Shown in pieces: positions 56,559 through 64,000 of a stretch of DNA of 64,000 bases. The position numbers were made by a program, and so were the translations under genes. Source of the stretch: UBA3700 sp964478025 (GTDB lineage: Bacteria > Bacillota > Clostridia > Christensenellales > UBA3700); assembly GCA_964478025.1 (NCBI GenBank), contig CAYZGK010000002.1, positions 1 through 64,000 on the forward strand, written 5' to 3'. Positions within the stretch are counted from its first letter, which is position 1, and each line of letters starts with the position of its first letter. The notes beneath the pieces are model-generated. The model saw nothing but the letters and a program-made list of their open reading frames with translations. It ran no database searches and was not told where the DNA came from.

Positions 56559-57557
56559 CTATTTTAATCCATTCTTGATAACACTAGCCCTATCTATATC
56601 TCTAGTTAGTGGATCAAGTTCTTTTTTTGCTATGTAACATAACATACCCGGTTGTATAAGTACAATTAATCTGTTTAATGTATCTATATCCTCTTCTATA
56701 TATCCTAAGGCTACACCTAATTTAACCATTGCTAAATTTTGCATTGCCTCCTTTGATGAAATCTTTACGCAATATTTTAATATTCCATAAGAAATCATTA
56801 TTTCATTTTTTAGTTCAAAGTTTTGTTCATTTTTTAATCTTTCTCTTGCCTTATCTTCAGCTTTGCAAATACTTTCAACAACAATTTTTACCTTCTTTAT
56901 AATTTCGTCTTCGCTAAGTGCTACTGCTGCCTGATTAGATACTTGATATATATAACCATCTGCATTTGAGCCTTCGCCGTATAAGCCTCTAATTGTCATT
57001 CCAGCTTGTTTGCATTGAAGTATTACATTTTCTATAGTTCCAAGTCTTGATAGTCCTGGTAAGAATAACATTACAGATGCTCTCATAGCACTTCCAAGAT
57101 TTGTTGGGCAAGCAGTTAAATATCCTAATTTTTCATCATAAGCTATATCCAAATTATTCTTTAACGCTTTGTCTACTTTAGCAGCTGTATTGTAGGCAGC
57201 TTCAAGATTAAATCCATTTACTATACTTTGAACACGAATATGATCTTCCTCATTTACCATAATAGAAACATCTTCTGATTTATTGATAAAAGCCCATCCA
57301 TATTCAGATTCTTTTAAATCCTTACTAATTAAATGTCTTTCAACTAAAGCGTTTGCTATTATGTTGTTGATAGAATTCATTTGAAAACTATCATACTGTG
57401 AACCAAAAACTTCTTTACAAGATTTTTCTACTCCACGAACAAGTACGCTATATATTTCTTCCTGGTTAGAAAGTCTATTAGGAAATGGTAGGTTATTAAT
57501 ATTTCTAGCTAATCTTATACGTGTAGATATAACTGTATTTTTATATTGATTATCCAT
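56559..57557 (-). CDS. mcsB: Protein arginine kinase McsB
   Basis: The 332-residue enzyme phosphorylates arginines on damaged proteins and on CtsR, marking them for ClpC-ClpP. Family blocks are STRIRLARNINNLPFPNRL at the N-terminus, LTACPTNLGSAMRASVMLFL (near residue 155), and GLYGEGSNADGYIYQVSNQA, which holds the phosphate-binding and catalytic region. It starts 9 bases after mcsA, whose product activates it. Confidence 0.95.
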   Translation of the reverse strand: MDNQYKNTVISTRIRLARNINNLPFPNRLSNQEEIYSVLVRGVEKSCKEVFGSQYDSFQMNSINNIIANALVERHLISKDLKESEYGWAFINKSEDVSIMVNEEDHIRVQSIVNGFNLEAAYNTAAKVDKALKNNLDIAYDEKLGYLTACPTNLGSAMRASVMLFLPGLSRLGTIENVILQCKQAGMTIRGLYGEGSNADGYIYQVSNQAAVALSEDEIIKKVKIVVESICKAEDKARERLKNEQNFELKNEIMISYGILKYCVKISSKEAMQNLAMVKLGVALGYIEEDIDTLNRLIVLIQPGMLCYIAKKELDPLTRDIDRASVIKNGLK

Positions 57558-57566
57558 AACGCCCTC

Positions 57567-58094
57567 CTATTTATTTATCTTGCTTTTTAGCTCTTGGATC
57601 TTTTTATCATAAGTTCCAGCAAGTGCATATTGTCTGTTGTTTACAGCTTCATTTAATTTTGCTTCTAGCTCTTTAATTTGGTCTTCAATAGATGGTGGAG
57701 TAACTCCATTTTTTATTATGTGCTCAGGAGCTTTACCTGCATAGGTCTTACCACCAAGCTCATTTACATATCTATCTACTACATTCTTAAATGTTTTATA
57801 ACATTCAGAACAACCAAATCTTCCTGTATTTAAAATATCTTCTTCTGTACAACCACATTTACATCTTAATGTATATTTTGGTGCTTTTTCCTTTTCCACA
57901 TAAGAATTGAAAAAGTCAGAAAATGGAGTAAAGTAATTGTCAAAGAATGAAGTTGAAAACATATTTTCAAATGCATTTTCATATTGGTAATTTGCATAAC
58001 AATTTGCACATAGTGCTAACTTTTGATCACCAATTTTTAAATTTGCTACTGCATATTCTTGATGACAACAATCACAAAGTTTCCTTTCACTCAT
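57567..58094 (-). CDS. mcsA: McsA, zinc-binding activator of McsB
   Basis: The 175-residue protein has paired zinc-finger cysteines: CDCCHQEY and CANCY in the first 35 residues, then CKCGCTEEDI and FGCSECYKTF at about 78-100. A UVR coiled coil (IKELEAKLNEAVNNRQYALA) forms the C-terminus. McsA binds and activates McsB and assists CtsR release. It starts 3 bases after ctsR. Confidence 0.95.
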   Translation of the reverse strand: MSERKLCDCCHQEYAVANLKIGDQKLALCANCYANYQYENAFENMFSTSFFDNYFTPFSDFFNSYVEKEKAPKYTLRCKCGCTEEDILNTGRFGCSECYKTFKNVVDRYVNELGGKTYAGKAPEHIIKNGVTPPSIEDQIKELEAKLNEAVNNRQYALAGTYDKKIQELKSKINK

Positions 58095-58097
58095 ATA

Positions 58098-58556
58098 CTA
58101 CCTCCTCATTAATCCGAAGATTATTTCCTTAAAAATATTTTTTCTTAATCCATTTGCTTTTAGTGGAACCGCTAAAGCTTTATCTGATATTGCACTCTTA
58201 ATTAGATTAGATTCCTTTTCATCAATTACATCTTCTCTAACCAATCTTTCAAGAATGTTACAAGCTTTTTGATAAGTAAGTTCTGGAAGCTCATCAACCT
58301 CTTTTATTATTTGAGGCAATAATTCATCAGGATTAGAAGAAAGTTTTATTATGGTTACATAACCGCCTCCACCTCTTCTTGATTCAATTACATAACCTTT
58401 ATCTGTTCCAAATCTTGTTGTAAGTACATAATTAATCTGGCTAGGAGCAACAGAGAAATAATTAGCTAAATCATTTCGAGATAGTTGAACTTGCTCGTCA
58501 TCACCAAATATTGACTTTATGAACTCTTCTATAACATTTGATATATTAGATGCCAT
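58098..58556 (-). CDS. ctsR: Transcriptional repressor CtsR
   Basis: The 152-residue repressor has the winged helix (LSRNDLANYFSVAPSQINYV) with the conserved glycine-rich wing ESRRGGGGYV, and a C-terminal dimer domain. It binds heptad repeats (RGTCAAA-NAN-RGTCAAA). One perfect copy lies at 58595-58611 in front of this operon, so the gene controls itself. Confidence 0.97.
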   Translation of the reverse strand: MASNISNVIEEFIKSIFGDDEQVQLSRNDLANYFSVAPSQINYVLTTRFGTDKGYVIESRRGGGGYVTIIKLSSNPDELLPQIIKEVDELPELTYQKACNILERLVREDVIDEKESNLIKSAISDKALAVPLKANGLRKNIFKEIIFGLMRR

Positions 58557-58594
58557 TATTTATCACTCCTTTTTGTTTTATTAGCCTCTAAAAG

Positions 58595-58611
58595 TTTGAC
58601 TTTCTTTGACT
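58595..58611 (-). promoter_or_regulatory. CtsR operator
   Basis: On the minus strand AGTCAAAGAAAGTCAAA matches the CtsR heptad consensus exactly. It lies just downstream of the expected transcription start, where binding blocks RNA polymerase. Confidence 0.93.
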
Positions 58612-58619
58612 TTTAACTA

Positions 58620-58648
58620 ATTATATTCACTAATTTTTGTAATGTCAA
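58620..58648 (-). promoter_or_regulatory. Promoter of ctsR-mcsA-mcsB-clpC
   Basis: Minus-strand -35 TTGACA (58643-58648) and -10 TATAAT (58620-58625) are both perfect consensus with a 17-base spacer. Confidence 0.88.
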
Positions 58649-58666
58649 TAGAAAATCTACAATAAT

Positions 58667-58695
58667 TTGAATATTTTTTTTCATGATAGTATAAT
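58667..58695 (+). promoter_or_regulatory. Promoter of galU
   Basis: TTGAAT (58667-58672) and TATAAT (58690-58695) are 17 bases apart. The promoter is divergent from the ctsR promoter; their -35 elements are 18 bases apart. Confidence 0.75.
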
Positions 58696-58730
58696 GTGAG
58701 TTAGTAAAAAGTTTTAACGAGGTTTATTTA

Positions 58731-59615
58731 ATGAATAAAATAACTAAGGCAGTTATACCTTGTGCTGGATTTGGAACACGTTTTTTACCAGCAACCAAGG
58801 CTATTCCAAAAGAAATGTTCCCAATAATTGATATTCCATCACTTCAATTAATTTGCCAAGAATGCGTAGATAGTGGAATTACAGATATTTTACTTATAGT
58901 TTCTGTATCTAAAGATTGTATTAAAGAACATTTTTCAACAAATGAAAGACTAGAAGACTTACTTAAAAGCACAAATAAAACGGAACTATTAAACATGGTT
59001 CAATCTATAAACAAGATGGCAAACTTCCACTACACTATTCAATATGTAATGAATGGAACAGCAAATGCCGTATATCTTGCAAAAGATTTTGCAAATGGCG
59101 AACCTTTTGCTCTTTTATATGGCGATGATTTAATGTATGTTGGAAATGGAACTCCTGTTACTAAACAATTAATTGATGCTTATGAAAAAACAGGAAAGTT
59201 AATTGTAGGTTGTCAAAGTATGCCAAGAGAAGAGGCTACAAAGTATGGAGTTGTAGATCCAGGTAAGGTGGATGGAAGATTAACTGAAATTAAAGGCTTT
59301 GTAGAAAAACCACCAATAGATAAACTACCTTCTACTCTTGCCTCTTTAGGTAGATATATCTTAACTCCAGATATCTTTGAAGTAATTGAAAAAGAAAAAG
59401 ATGATACTAAAAAAGAACAATATATAACAGATAGCATATTAACTATTGCTAAAACAAAAGGTGCTTATGCTTATGATTTTGTTGGAAGACGTTATGATAT
59501 AGGCGATAAAGAAGGTTTTATTGAAGCTACAATCGAATTTGGTTTAAGACATAAAGAAACAAAAGAAAAATTAAAAAAATATCTAAAAAATTTAGATATC
59601 GATAAAATAGATTAA
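58731..59615 (+). CDS. galU: UTP-glucose-1-phosphate uridylyltransferase
   Basis: This 294-residue nucleotidyltransferase makes UDP-glucose from UTP and glucose 1-phosphate. It has the N-terminal nucleotide site PCAGFGTRFLPATKAIPKEM, the metal Asp in ALLYGDDLMY (near residue 127), and IKGFVEKPPIDKLPS (near 185). UDP-glucose feeds glycolipid and wall-polymer synthesis. The start has AACGAGG 9 bases upstream. It is monocistronic with its own terminator. Confidence 0.96.
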   Translation: MNKITKAVIPCAGFGTRFLPATKAIPKEMFPIIDIPSLQLICQECVDSGITDILLIVSVSKDCIKEHFSTNERLEDLLKSTNKTELLNMVQSINKMANFHYTIQYVMNGTANAVYLAKDFANGEPFALLYGDDLMYVGNGTPVTKQLIDAYEKTGKLIVGCQSMPREEATKYGVVDPGKVDGRLTEIKGFVEKPPIDKLPSTLASLGRYILTPDIFEVIEKEKDDTKKEQYITDSILTIAKTKGAYAYDFVGRRYDIGDKEGFIEATIEFGLRHKETKEKLKKYLKNLDIDKID

Positions 59616-59621
59616 CAAATC

Positions 59622-59654
59622 ATATAGGAGACAAAAGCCTCCTATATTTTTTTT
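59622..59654 (+). terminator. Terminator after galU
   Basis: An ATATAGGAG/CTCCTATAT stem is followed by eight Ts. Confidence 0.9.
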
Positions 59655-59655
59655 A

Positions 59656-60036
59656 TTAAATTTTGCTGATTATATAGTTATATAATTTCTCTACAGACAT
59701 TCCGCATTCATCTAAAAGCTTGTCTGCAATAAAATCTGAATGGAATTTCTTAGTTAAACCATAATTTTTAACCATCATGCTTGTATCTGAATAGTAAGAT
59801 GCTATATTTTGGCCATAACCACCCATTAATTCCCCATCTTCTATAGTCACAATAAGTTTATGATCCAATTTTAAGTTTTCAAGAAGTTTATAATCTAAAC
59901 TAGATAATACAAGTGGATTTATAACAGTAATATCTAAACCTTTTTCATCCTTTAATTTCTTTGCAACACTAAGTGCTATATCCACCATTTTCCTACAGCA
60001 AAAATAGCAACATCTTTTCCCTTTAGTCAGTATTTC
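59656..60036 (-). pseudogene. dxs: C-terminal fragment of dxs with two compensating frameshifts
   Basis: The translated sequence from KEILTKGK to the end matches the C-terminal transketolase-like domain of 1-deoxyxylulose-5-phosphate synthase: LDITVINPLVLSSLDYKLLE, LIVTIEDGELMGGYGQNI, VKNYGLTKKF. The first two thirds of the gene are missing. One extra base in the A-run at 60015-60018 and one missing base in the A-run at 59988-59991 turn an expected GKDVAIFAVGKM into GKRCCYFCCRKM, after which the frame is restored. The only frame start lies in unrelated upstream sequence. It is a dead remnant. Confidence 0.75.
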
Positions 60037-60112
60037 CTTTTTCAATATTTTCAATACCATGTGCCATATAGTTCTCACCTACATGAGAAAAATAAATTAC
60101 TAAACTTTTCAT
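60023..60112 (-). pseudogene. N-terminal fragment of a flavodoxin gene, joined to the dxs remnant
   Basis: A normal start (GGAG, then ATG at 60112) opens a 29-codon frame reading MKSLVIYFSHVGENYMAHGI and then ENIEKGNTD before a stop. This is the FMN-binding start of clostridial flavodoxins, which usually run to about 160 residues. The sequence continues directly into dxs, so a deletion has joined the two genes. The intact ribosome site suggests the peptide could still be made. Confidence 0.7.
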
Positions 60113-60181
60113 ATACTATTTCTCCTTTTTTGGTAAATATTCAAGTTTACCCTCATCATATAATTTTATTTTTAAATTTAA

Positions 60182-60496
60182 TCAATCTAACGCTTTTTGC
60201 ATCCTATTTAATCTTTCAATTAAAGCTTCTCTTTCATTAATAAGAATTTCCCTTCTTTCTTTTTCTGTTGATAGTCCCATATCATATAATGAAATATATT
60301 TTTTTAATGCATCAATTGGCAAATCTGCTCCCCTCATACATTTAATAAATCTAATGCGGGCAATATCATTGTCATTATAATTTCTAATGCCACCTTTAGT
60401 TTTTGTAATCGGACCACCTATTAGTCCTTCCTTCTCGTAATACCTTAAAGAATCTGGCGTTAAATCCTCTTGTGTAGCTACTTCTTTTATTGTTAT
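60182..60496 (-). CDS. MerR-family regulator without a standard start codon
   Basis: From 60496 the frame reads ITIKEVATQEDLTPDSLRYY, then EKEGLIGG, FIKCMRGADLPIDALKKYI and a C-terminal helix ending in RMQKALD. This is a MerR winged helix plus start of the dimer helix, in 104 residues. Homologues begin with MYTIKEVA; here the matching codon is ATA, placed 5 bases after a perfect AGGAGG. No ATG, GTG or TTG in frame gives the full domain. The gene is either translated from ATA or recently inactivated. It precedes the flavodoxin remnant, a common MerR target in Clostridia (from memory). The C-terminus is about 20 residues shorter than usual. Confidence 0.7.
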   Translation of the reverse strand: MTIKEVATQEDLTPDSLRYYEKEGLIGGPITKTKGGIRNYNDNDIARIRFIKCMRGADLPIDALKKYISLYDMGLSTEKERREILINEREALIERLNRMQKALD

Positions 60497-60525
60497 ATAT
60501 GCCTCCTTTTGCTTCTTACAAATTA

Positions 60526-60556
60526 ATAGTAAACCTTGGAGTTAACTCTAAGTTAA
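60526..60556 (-). promoter_or_regulatory. MerR-type promoter with a 19-bp spacer
   Basis: Minus-strand -35 TTAACT (60551-60556) and -10 TACTAT (60526-60531) are 19 bases apart, the extended spacing of MerR-activated promoters. The spacer holds the dyad CTTAGAGTTAACTCCAAG, with one mismatched pair. Confidence 0.75.
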
Positions 60557-60590
60557 GAGTTATTTTAATATTTTTTTTGCAAAATATTTT

Positions 60591-60627
60591 TTCGGCTAAT
60601 TTTGGGTAATTATAAAAATTAGCCGAA
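60591..60627. repeat. 13-bp perfect inverted repeat upstream of ATPase copy 3
   Basis: TTCGGCTAATTTT (60591-60603) and AAAATTAGCCGAA (60615-60627) are separated by 11 bases. The repeat ends 7 bases before the -35 of the ATPase promoter. Confidence 0.85.
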
Positions 60628-60634
60628 GTTTTTA

Positions 60635-60663
60635 TTGATTTAAATTTATTATTTTCGTATAAT
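60635..60663 (+). promoter_or_regulatory. Promoter of ATPase copy 3
   Basis: TTGATT (60635-60640) and TATAAT (60658-60663) are 17 bases apart, 25 bases before the start codon. Confidence 0.7.
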
Positions 60664-60688
60664 AAAAGAAAAAAAATAGAGGATTTTT

Positions 60689-61918
60689 ATGAAATACTTA
60701 AAAAGACATATTGAAGACATAGTTTTACAGGCAAGCGAATCTTACTCTGCAATACTATTAACTGGTCCACGTCAATCAGGAAAAACCACTATGCTTTTAG
60801 AACTTTCAAAAAGAGAAAATAAAAATAGAGAGTATGTCACGCTTGATGATTTATCCAATCGTGAAATTGCAAAAAAAGACCCTGCTCTATTTTTACAAAT
60901 TCATAAACCTCCCGTTTTGATTGATGAAGTTCAATATGCGCCAGAATTATTTACTTATATAAAAATATATATAGATACTCACCATAATCCCGGTGACTTT
61001 TGGATGACAGGATCTCAAATTTATCGTTTAATGAAAGGCGTACAGGAATCCCTTGCCGGAAGAGTTGCCTTGCTTCATATGTCTCCAATGTCTCAAAGAG
61101 AAATTGAAGGTTATCCTCTAAAGCCATTTAAAGTAAATTTAGAAGAGTTATTAAAGGAAACTAATATAATAAAACCAAAAACTACACCAGAAGTTTTTCA
61201 AAATATTTGGCGTGGCTCTATGCCAGGTATAATAAGCGGTGAATATAAGAATAGAAACCTATATTACTCTTCTTATATCTCAACATATATAGAACGTGAT
61301 GTTAATGATATCGCAAAAAATATTAACGCACTAAAATTTAATAATTTTATAATTTCACTTGCTGCTAGAACATCACAATTATTAAATTATAGCGCCCTTG
61401 CAGAAGATGCGGATATTGACATCCAAACGGCAAAAAACTGGCTAAATATATTAGAGACACTTGGAATTATATTCTTACTACACCCATACTCTAACAATAC
61501 ACTAAAACGAACTATAAAAACACCAAAAGTGTATTTCTATGATACTGGACTTGTTTGCTATTTAACAAAATGGTCATCGCCAGAGGTCGCAGAATACGGT
61601 GCAATGAATGGTGCACTACTTGAAAATTATACAGTTTCCGAAATAGTAAAAGGTTATCAAAATGCTGGACTTGAACCTTATTTATATTTTTATAGAGATA
61701 AAGATAATAAAGAGATTGATGTTGTTCTAGAAGGAGATGGAAAACTTTTTCCTATAGAGATAAAGAAAACAGCAATACCTGACAAAAAAATAGTTAAAAC
61801 ATTTAATGTTATAGATAAATCACCTTTACAAAAAGGAACAGGTGCCGTACTTTGCATGGCAGAAAAAGTTAACGCTTTTGATAAAGACAATCTAATTATT
61901 CCTATCTGGATGATTTAA
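60689..61918 (+). CDS. AAA ATPase with C-terminal DUF4143 (copy 3)
   Basis: The 409-residue protein has Walker A GPRQSGKTTM (residues 26-35), Walker B PVLIDEVQ near 75, and FWMTGSQIYRLM. A winged-helix-like part (LLNYSALAEDADIDIQTAKN) is followed by DUF4143 with EIDVVLEG and PIEIKKTA. It aligns along its whole length with copy 1 at 5608-6828, for example in TPKVYFYDTGLVCYL against TPKLYFYDTGLCAYL. The ribosome site is GAGG. It lies on the plus strand between a decayed region and the end of the atp operon, consistent with insertion as a separate unit. Confidence 0.88.
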   Translation: MKYLKRHIEDIVLQASESYSAILLTGPRQSGKTTMLLELSKRENKNREYVTLDDLSNREIAKKDPALFLQIHKPPVLIDEVQYAPELFTYIKIYIDTHHNPGDFWMTGSQIYRLMKGVQESLAGRVALLHMSPMSQREIEGYPLKPFKVNLEELLKETNIIKPKTTPEVFQNIWRGSMPGIISGEYKNRNLYYSSYISTYIERDVNDIAKNINALKFNNFIISLAARTSQLLNYSALAEDADIDIQTAKNWLNILETLGIIFLLHPYSNNTLKRTIKTPKVYFYDTGLVCYLTKWSSPEVAEYGAMNGALLENYTVSEIVKGYQNAGLEPYLYFYRDKDNKEIDVVLEGDGKLFPIEIKKTAIPDKKIVKTFNVIDKSPLQKGTGAVLCMAEKVNAFDKDNLIIPIWMI

Positions 61919-61928
61919 ATAATAAAAA

Positions 61929-62342
61929 TTAATAATTATTGTGACGATTTTTTAATTTTAATCTATTAACAGCTCTAGCTAAATGTGCTTGTGCTGTACG
62001 ATATTCCATAATACTTTTCTTTTGAAGCATGGCCTCTTTTGCATCATCAGCTGCCTTTCTTGCACGATTTTCATCAATATCTTCCGGTCTTTCTATAGAA
62101 TCAACCAAAACCAATACTTCATTGTTTTCTATTTTTACAAGTCCTGCAGATACGGCTGCTATTTTATCTTCTTGTCCTGGCAACTTATATTTCATCATTC
62201 CTGGCACAATTGCACTTATCATATTACTATGATTTGGCAATATTCCATACTGACCTTGAAGCGTAGGAATAACTAACGACTCACATGGCCCTTCATAAAA
62301 AGCATTATCAGCTGCAAAAATAAAAACCTTAAATTCAGACAT
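61929..62342 (-). CDS. atpC: ATP synthase epsilon subunit
   Basis: The 137-residue subunit of the F1 central stalk has the beta-sandwich half (FKVFIFAADNAFYEGPCESL, then TLQGQYGILPNHSNMISAIV) and a C-terminal helical hairpin (DENRARKAADDAKEAML). It overlaps the end of atpD by 8 bases and is the last gene of the operon. Confidence 0.94.
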   Translation of the reverse strand: MSEFKVFIFAADNAFYEGPCESLVIPTLQGQYGILPNHSNMISAIVPGMMKYKLPGQEDKIAAVSAGLVKIENNEVLVLVDSIERPEDIDENRARKAADDAKEAMLQKKSIMEYRTAQAHLARAVNRLKLKNRHNNY

Positions 62343-63741
62343 TCATATCCTCTTTTAATTTCTTAGCCTTTTCAATTACTTCATCAATTGTGCCTACATT
62401 ATAAAAAGCTGCTTCTGGATAACCATCCATGCTACCATCAAGTATTGCCTTAAATCCTCTTAACGTTTCCTTTAAAGGAACATAAACACCCTTAATTCCA
62501 GTAAATTTCTCAGCAACATTAAATGGTTGAGCTAAGAATCTTTGCATCTTTCTTGCACGATTTACAGTAAGCTTATCCTCATCACTTAATTCGTCCATAC
62601 CAAGTATTGCAATAATATCTTGAAGTTCATTATATTTTTGTAATACTTCTTGAACTTTACGAGCAATTTGATAGTGCTCTTCACCTACTATTTCTGCTTC
62701 CAAAATACGCGATGTAGAAGATAGCGGATCAACTGCTGGATAAATACCTTGCTCAGCAATCTTACGACTTAAAACGGTTGTTGCATCTAAGTGTGAGAAT
62801 GTAGTTGCTGGAGCTGGGTCAGTTAAGTCATCGGCTGGAACATATACCGCTTGAACGGATGTTACAGATCCATTTTTAGTTGATGTAATTCTTTCTTGAA
62901 GTGCACCCATTTCGCTTGCAAGTGTTGGTTGATATCCAACTGCTGATGGCATACGACCTAAAAGCGTTGAAACTTCACTACCAGCTTGTACAAAACGGAA
63001 AATATTATCTATAAATAATAAGACATCCTTGTTCTCTTCATCTCTAAAATATTCAGCCATTGTAAGACCGGATAATGCTACTCTCATACGAACGCCTGGA
63101 GATTCATTCATTTGACCAAAAACTAATGCTGTTTTATTTATAACACCACTTTCTTTCATCTCTGACCAAAGGTCATTTCCTTCCCTGCTACGTTCTCCAA
63201 CACCTGTGAATATTGAATATCCACCATGTTGCATGGCAACATTATGAATCAATTCCTGAATAAGAACTGTCTTACCTACACCTGCACCTCCAAATAGGCC
63301 TATTTTACCACCCTTTGGATATGGCTCAAGTAAATCTATAACTTTTATTCCTGTTTCTAATATTTCAACAACAGGGCGTTGATCTTCAAAACTTGGAGCT
63401 TTTCTATGGATTTCCCAATGTTTTTCTGTTTCTGGAATTTTTTCACCACCATCAATTGGCTCTCCTAAAACATTAAACATTCTACCAAGTGTACAATTTC
63501 CAACAGGAACTTGGATTCCTTTTCCATCTGCCTTTACATCCATTCCTCGATATAAATCTTCGCTTTCACCAAGCATAATACAACGAACTGTGTTATTACC
63601 AATATGTTGAGCAACTTCCATTACTCTAACTTTTCCATTAACTTCAACAGATAAAGATTCCTTTATCTTAGGAAGATTTCCTTGTTCAAAATAAACATCT
63701 ACAACTGGTCCTGATATTTGTACAATTTTTCCTATATTCAT
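62335..63741 (-). CDS. atpD: ATP synthase beta subunit
   Basis: The 468-residue catalytic subunit has the P-loop GGAGVGKTVLIQELI (near residue 154), GERSREGNDLW with the catalytic Glu, LFIDNIFRFVQAGSEVS, and the DELSD-containing C-terminal loop (MDELSDEDKL) that touches the gamma stalk. Its start overlaps the atpG stop as ATGA. Confidence 0.98.
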   Translation of the reverse strand: MNIGKIVQISGPVVDVYFEQGNLPKIKESLSVEVNGKVRVMEVAQHIGNNTVRCIMLGESEDLYRGMDVKADGKGIQVPVGNCTLGRMFNVLGEPIDGGEKIPETEKHWEIHRKAPSFEDQRPVVEILETGIKVIDLLEPYPKGGKIGLFGGAGVGKTVLIQELIHNVAMQHGGYSIFTGVGERSREGNDLWSEMKESGVINKTALVFGQMNESPGVRMRVALSGLTMAEYFRDEENKDVLLFIDNIFRFVQAGSEVSTLLGRMPSAVGYQPTLASEMGALQERITSTKNGSVTSVQAVYVPADDLTDPAPATTFSHLDATTVLSRKIAEQGIYPAVDPLSSTSRILEAEIVGEEHYQIARKVQEVLQKYNELQDIIAILGMDELSDEDKLTVNRARKMQRFLAQPFNVAEKFTGIKGVYVPLKETLRGFKAILDGSMDGYPEAAFYNVGTIDEVIEKAKKLKEDMNV

Positions 63742-64000
63742 GAACCTGATGCCTCCTTAACATGTTTTCTTTTTTGCGCTTTTGCTCCAGCTGTAACCTC
63801 TGTTATTTCTTGAGTAATTGCAGCCTGTCTTACACGATTGTATTGAATAGATAATTTATCCAATAATTTTTCTGCGTTTTCATTTGCTGCATTCATGGCT
63901 GTCATTCTTGCATTTTGTTCACTGCAAAAACTATCTACAAGCGCACTATATATAAATCCTGATACATAACTTGACATAATATTATCTAAAACAGCACCTA
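63738..64000 (-). CDS. atpG: ATP synthase gamma subunit (3' part only)
   Basis: The frame is open to the window edge. It encodes the last 87 residues, with the conserved SFCSEQNARMTAMNAANENA and YNRVRQAAITQEITEVTAGA blocks of the gamma C-terminal helix. A short basic tail (KAQKRKHVKEASGS) follows the normal end. The 5' part lies beyond 64000. Confidence 0.95.
   Translation of the reverse strand, partial: GAVLDNIMSSYVSGFIYSALVDSFCSEQNARMTAMNAANENAEKLLDKLSIQYNRVRQAAITQEITEVTAGAKAQKRKHVKEASGS

Noticed and set aside
59985..60020. Cys-rich RCCYFCCR as a metal-binding motif
   Set aside because: It is the out-of-frame reading of an ordinary dxs segment between two compensating indels.

Overview
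The window is AT-rich chromosomal DNA from a low-GC Gram-positive bacterium that uses the standard bacterial code: TGA is a working stop, for example in the ATGA overlap of atpG and atpD. A CtsR operator in front of ctsR-mcsA-mcsB-clpC, CIRCE sites in front of hrcA-grpE-dnaK-dnaJ, SpoVG, a Zn-type L31, a GGGtGRT/scaffold pair and a PrmC fused to DUF1385 all fit an uncultured, probably gut-associated member of the Clostridia. I cannot name the species. Nearly all genes lie on the minus strand.

Layout. 1-4903: 5' part of a very large gene that leaves the window, encoding a protein with an internal duplication of about 450 residues. 5.1-6.8 kb: fucU and an AAA ATPase/DUF4143 gene. 7.0-17.6 kb: a tightly packed minus-strand block led by rpmE and a DUF1385-PrmC fusion, then prfA, a citrate/isopropylmalate synthase relative, thrC, trpS, a DUF5685 protein, a degenerate J-domain protein, a membrane protein, a PAP2 phosphatase and a small tail-anchored protein. 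17.8-24.5 kb: an MDR oxidoreductase, spoVG, a PAP2/acyl-ligase pair, an anchored secreted protein and a DegV protein. 24.6-29.1 kb: a second DUF4143 ATPase and tyrS-yigZ-ilvE. 29.3-35.8 kb: envelope genes, an M28 peptidase with membrane helices, the GGGtGRT pair and a histidine phosphatase. 35.9-44.7 kb: orphan trpB2, a broken AlbA_2-type gene, an ion transporter, folA-thyA and a 1275-residue repeat-rich surface protein. 44.8-45.5 kb: the solo end of what looks like an IS21-type element, then tRNA-Val, -Gly, -Cys and -Leu. 45.5-58.7 kb: the two heat-shock operons with their operators, separated by a large lipoprotein and hpf. 58.7-64 kb: galU, a decayed merR/flavodoxin/dxs scar, a third DUF4143 ATPase, and the end of the ATP synthase operon (atpG partial, atpD, atpC).

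How the genes work together: the window joins protein quality control (DnaK system, ClpC with the McsB arginine kinase, HPF), translation (four tRNAs, TyrS, TrpS, RF1 and its methylase, L31), folate/dTMP synthesis and ATP synthesis with cell-surface genes.

The most unusual items are the duplicated giant protein; three DUF4143 ATPase genes, each with its own private repeat or dyad at its promoter; five TGACC motifs at an exact 23-bp period; a chimeric flavodoxin/dxs scar with two compensating frameshifts beside a merR gene that has an intact 19-bp-spacer promoter but no normal start codon; and a DUF5685/J-like pair with a cysteine-rich tail. All positions and motifs were read by eye. Family names come from recognition, not from a search.
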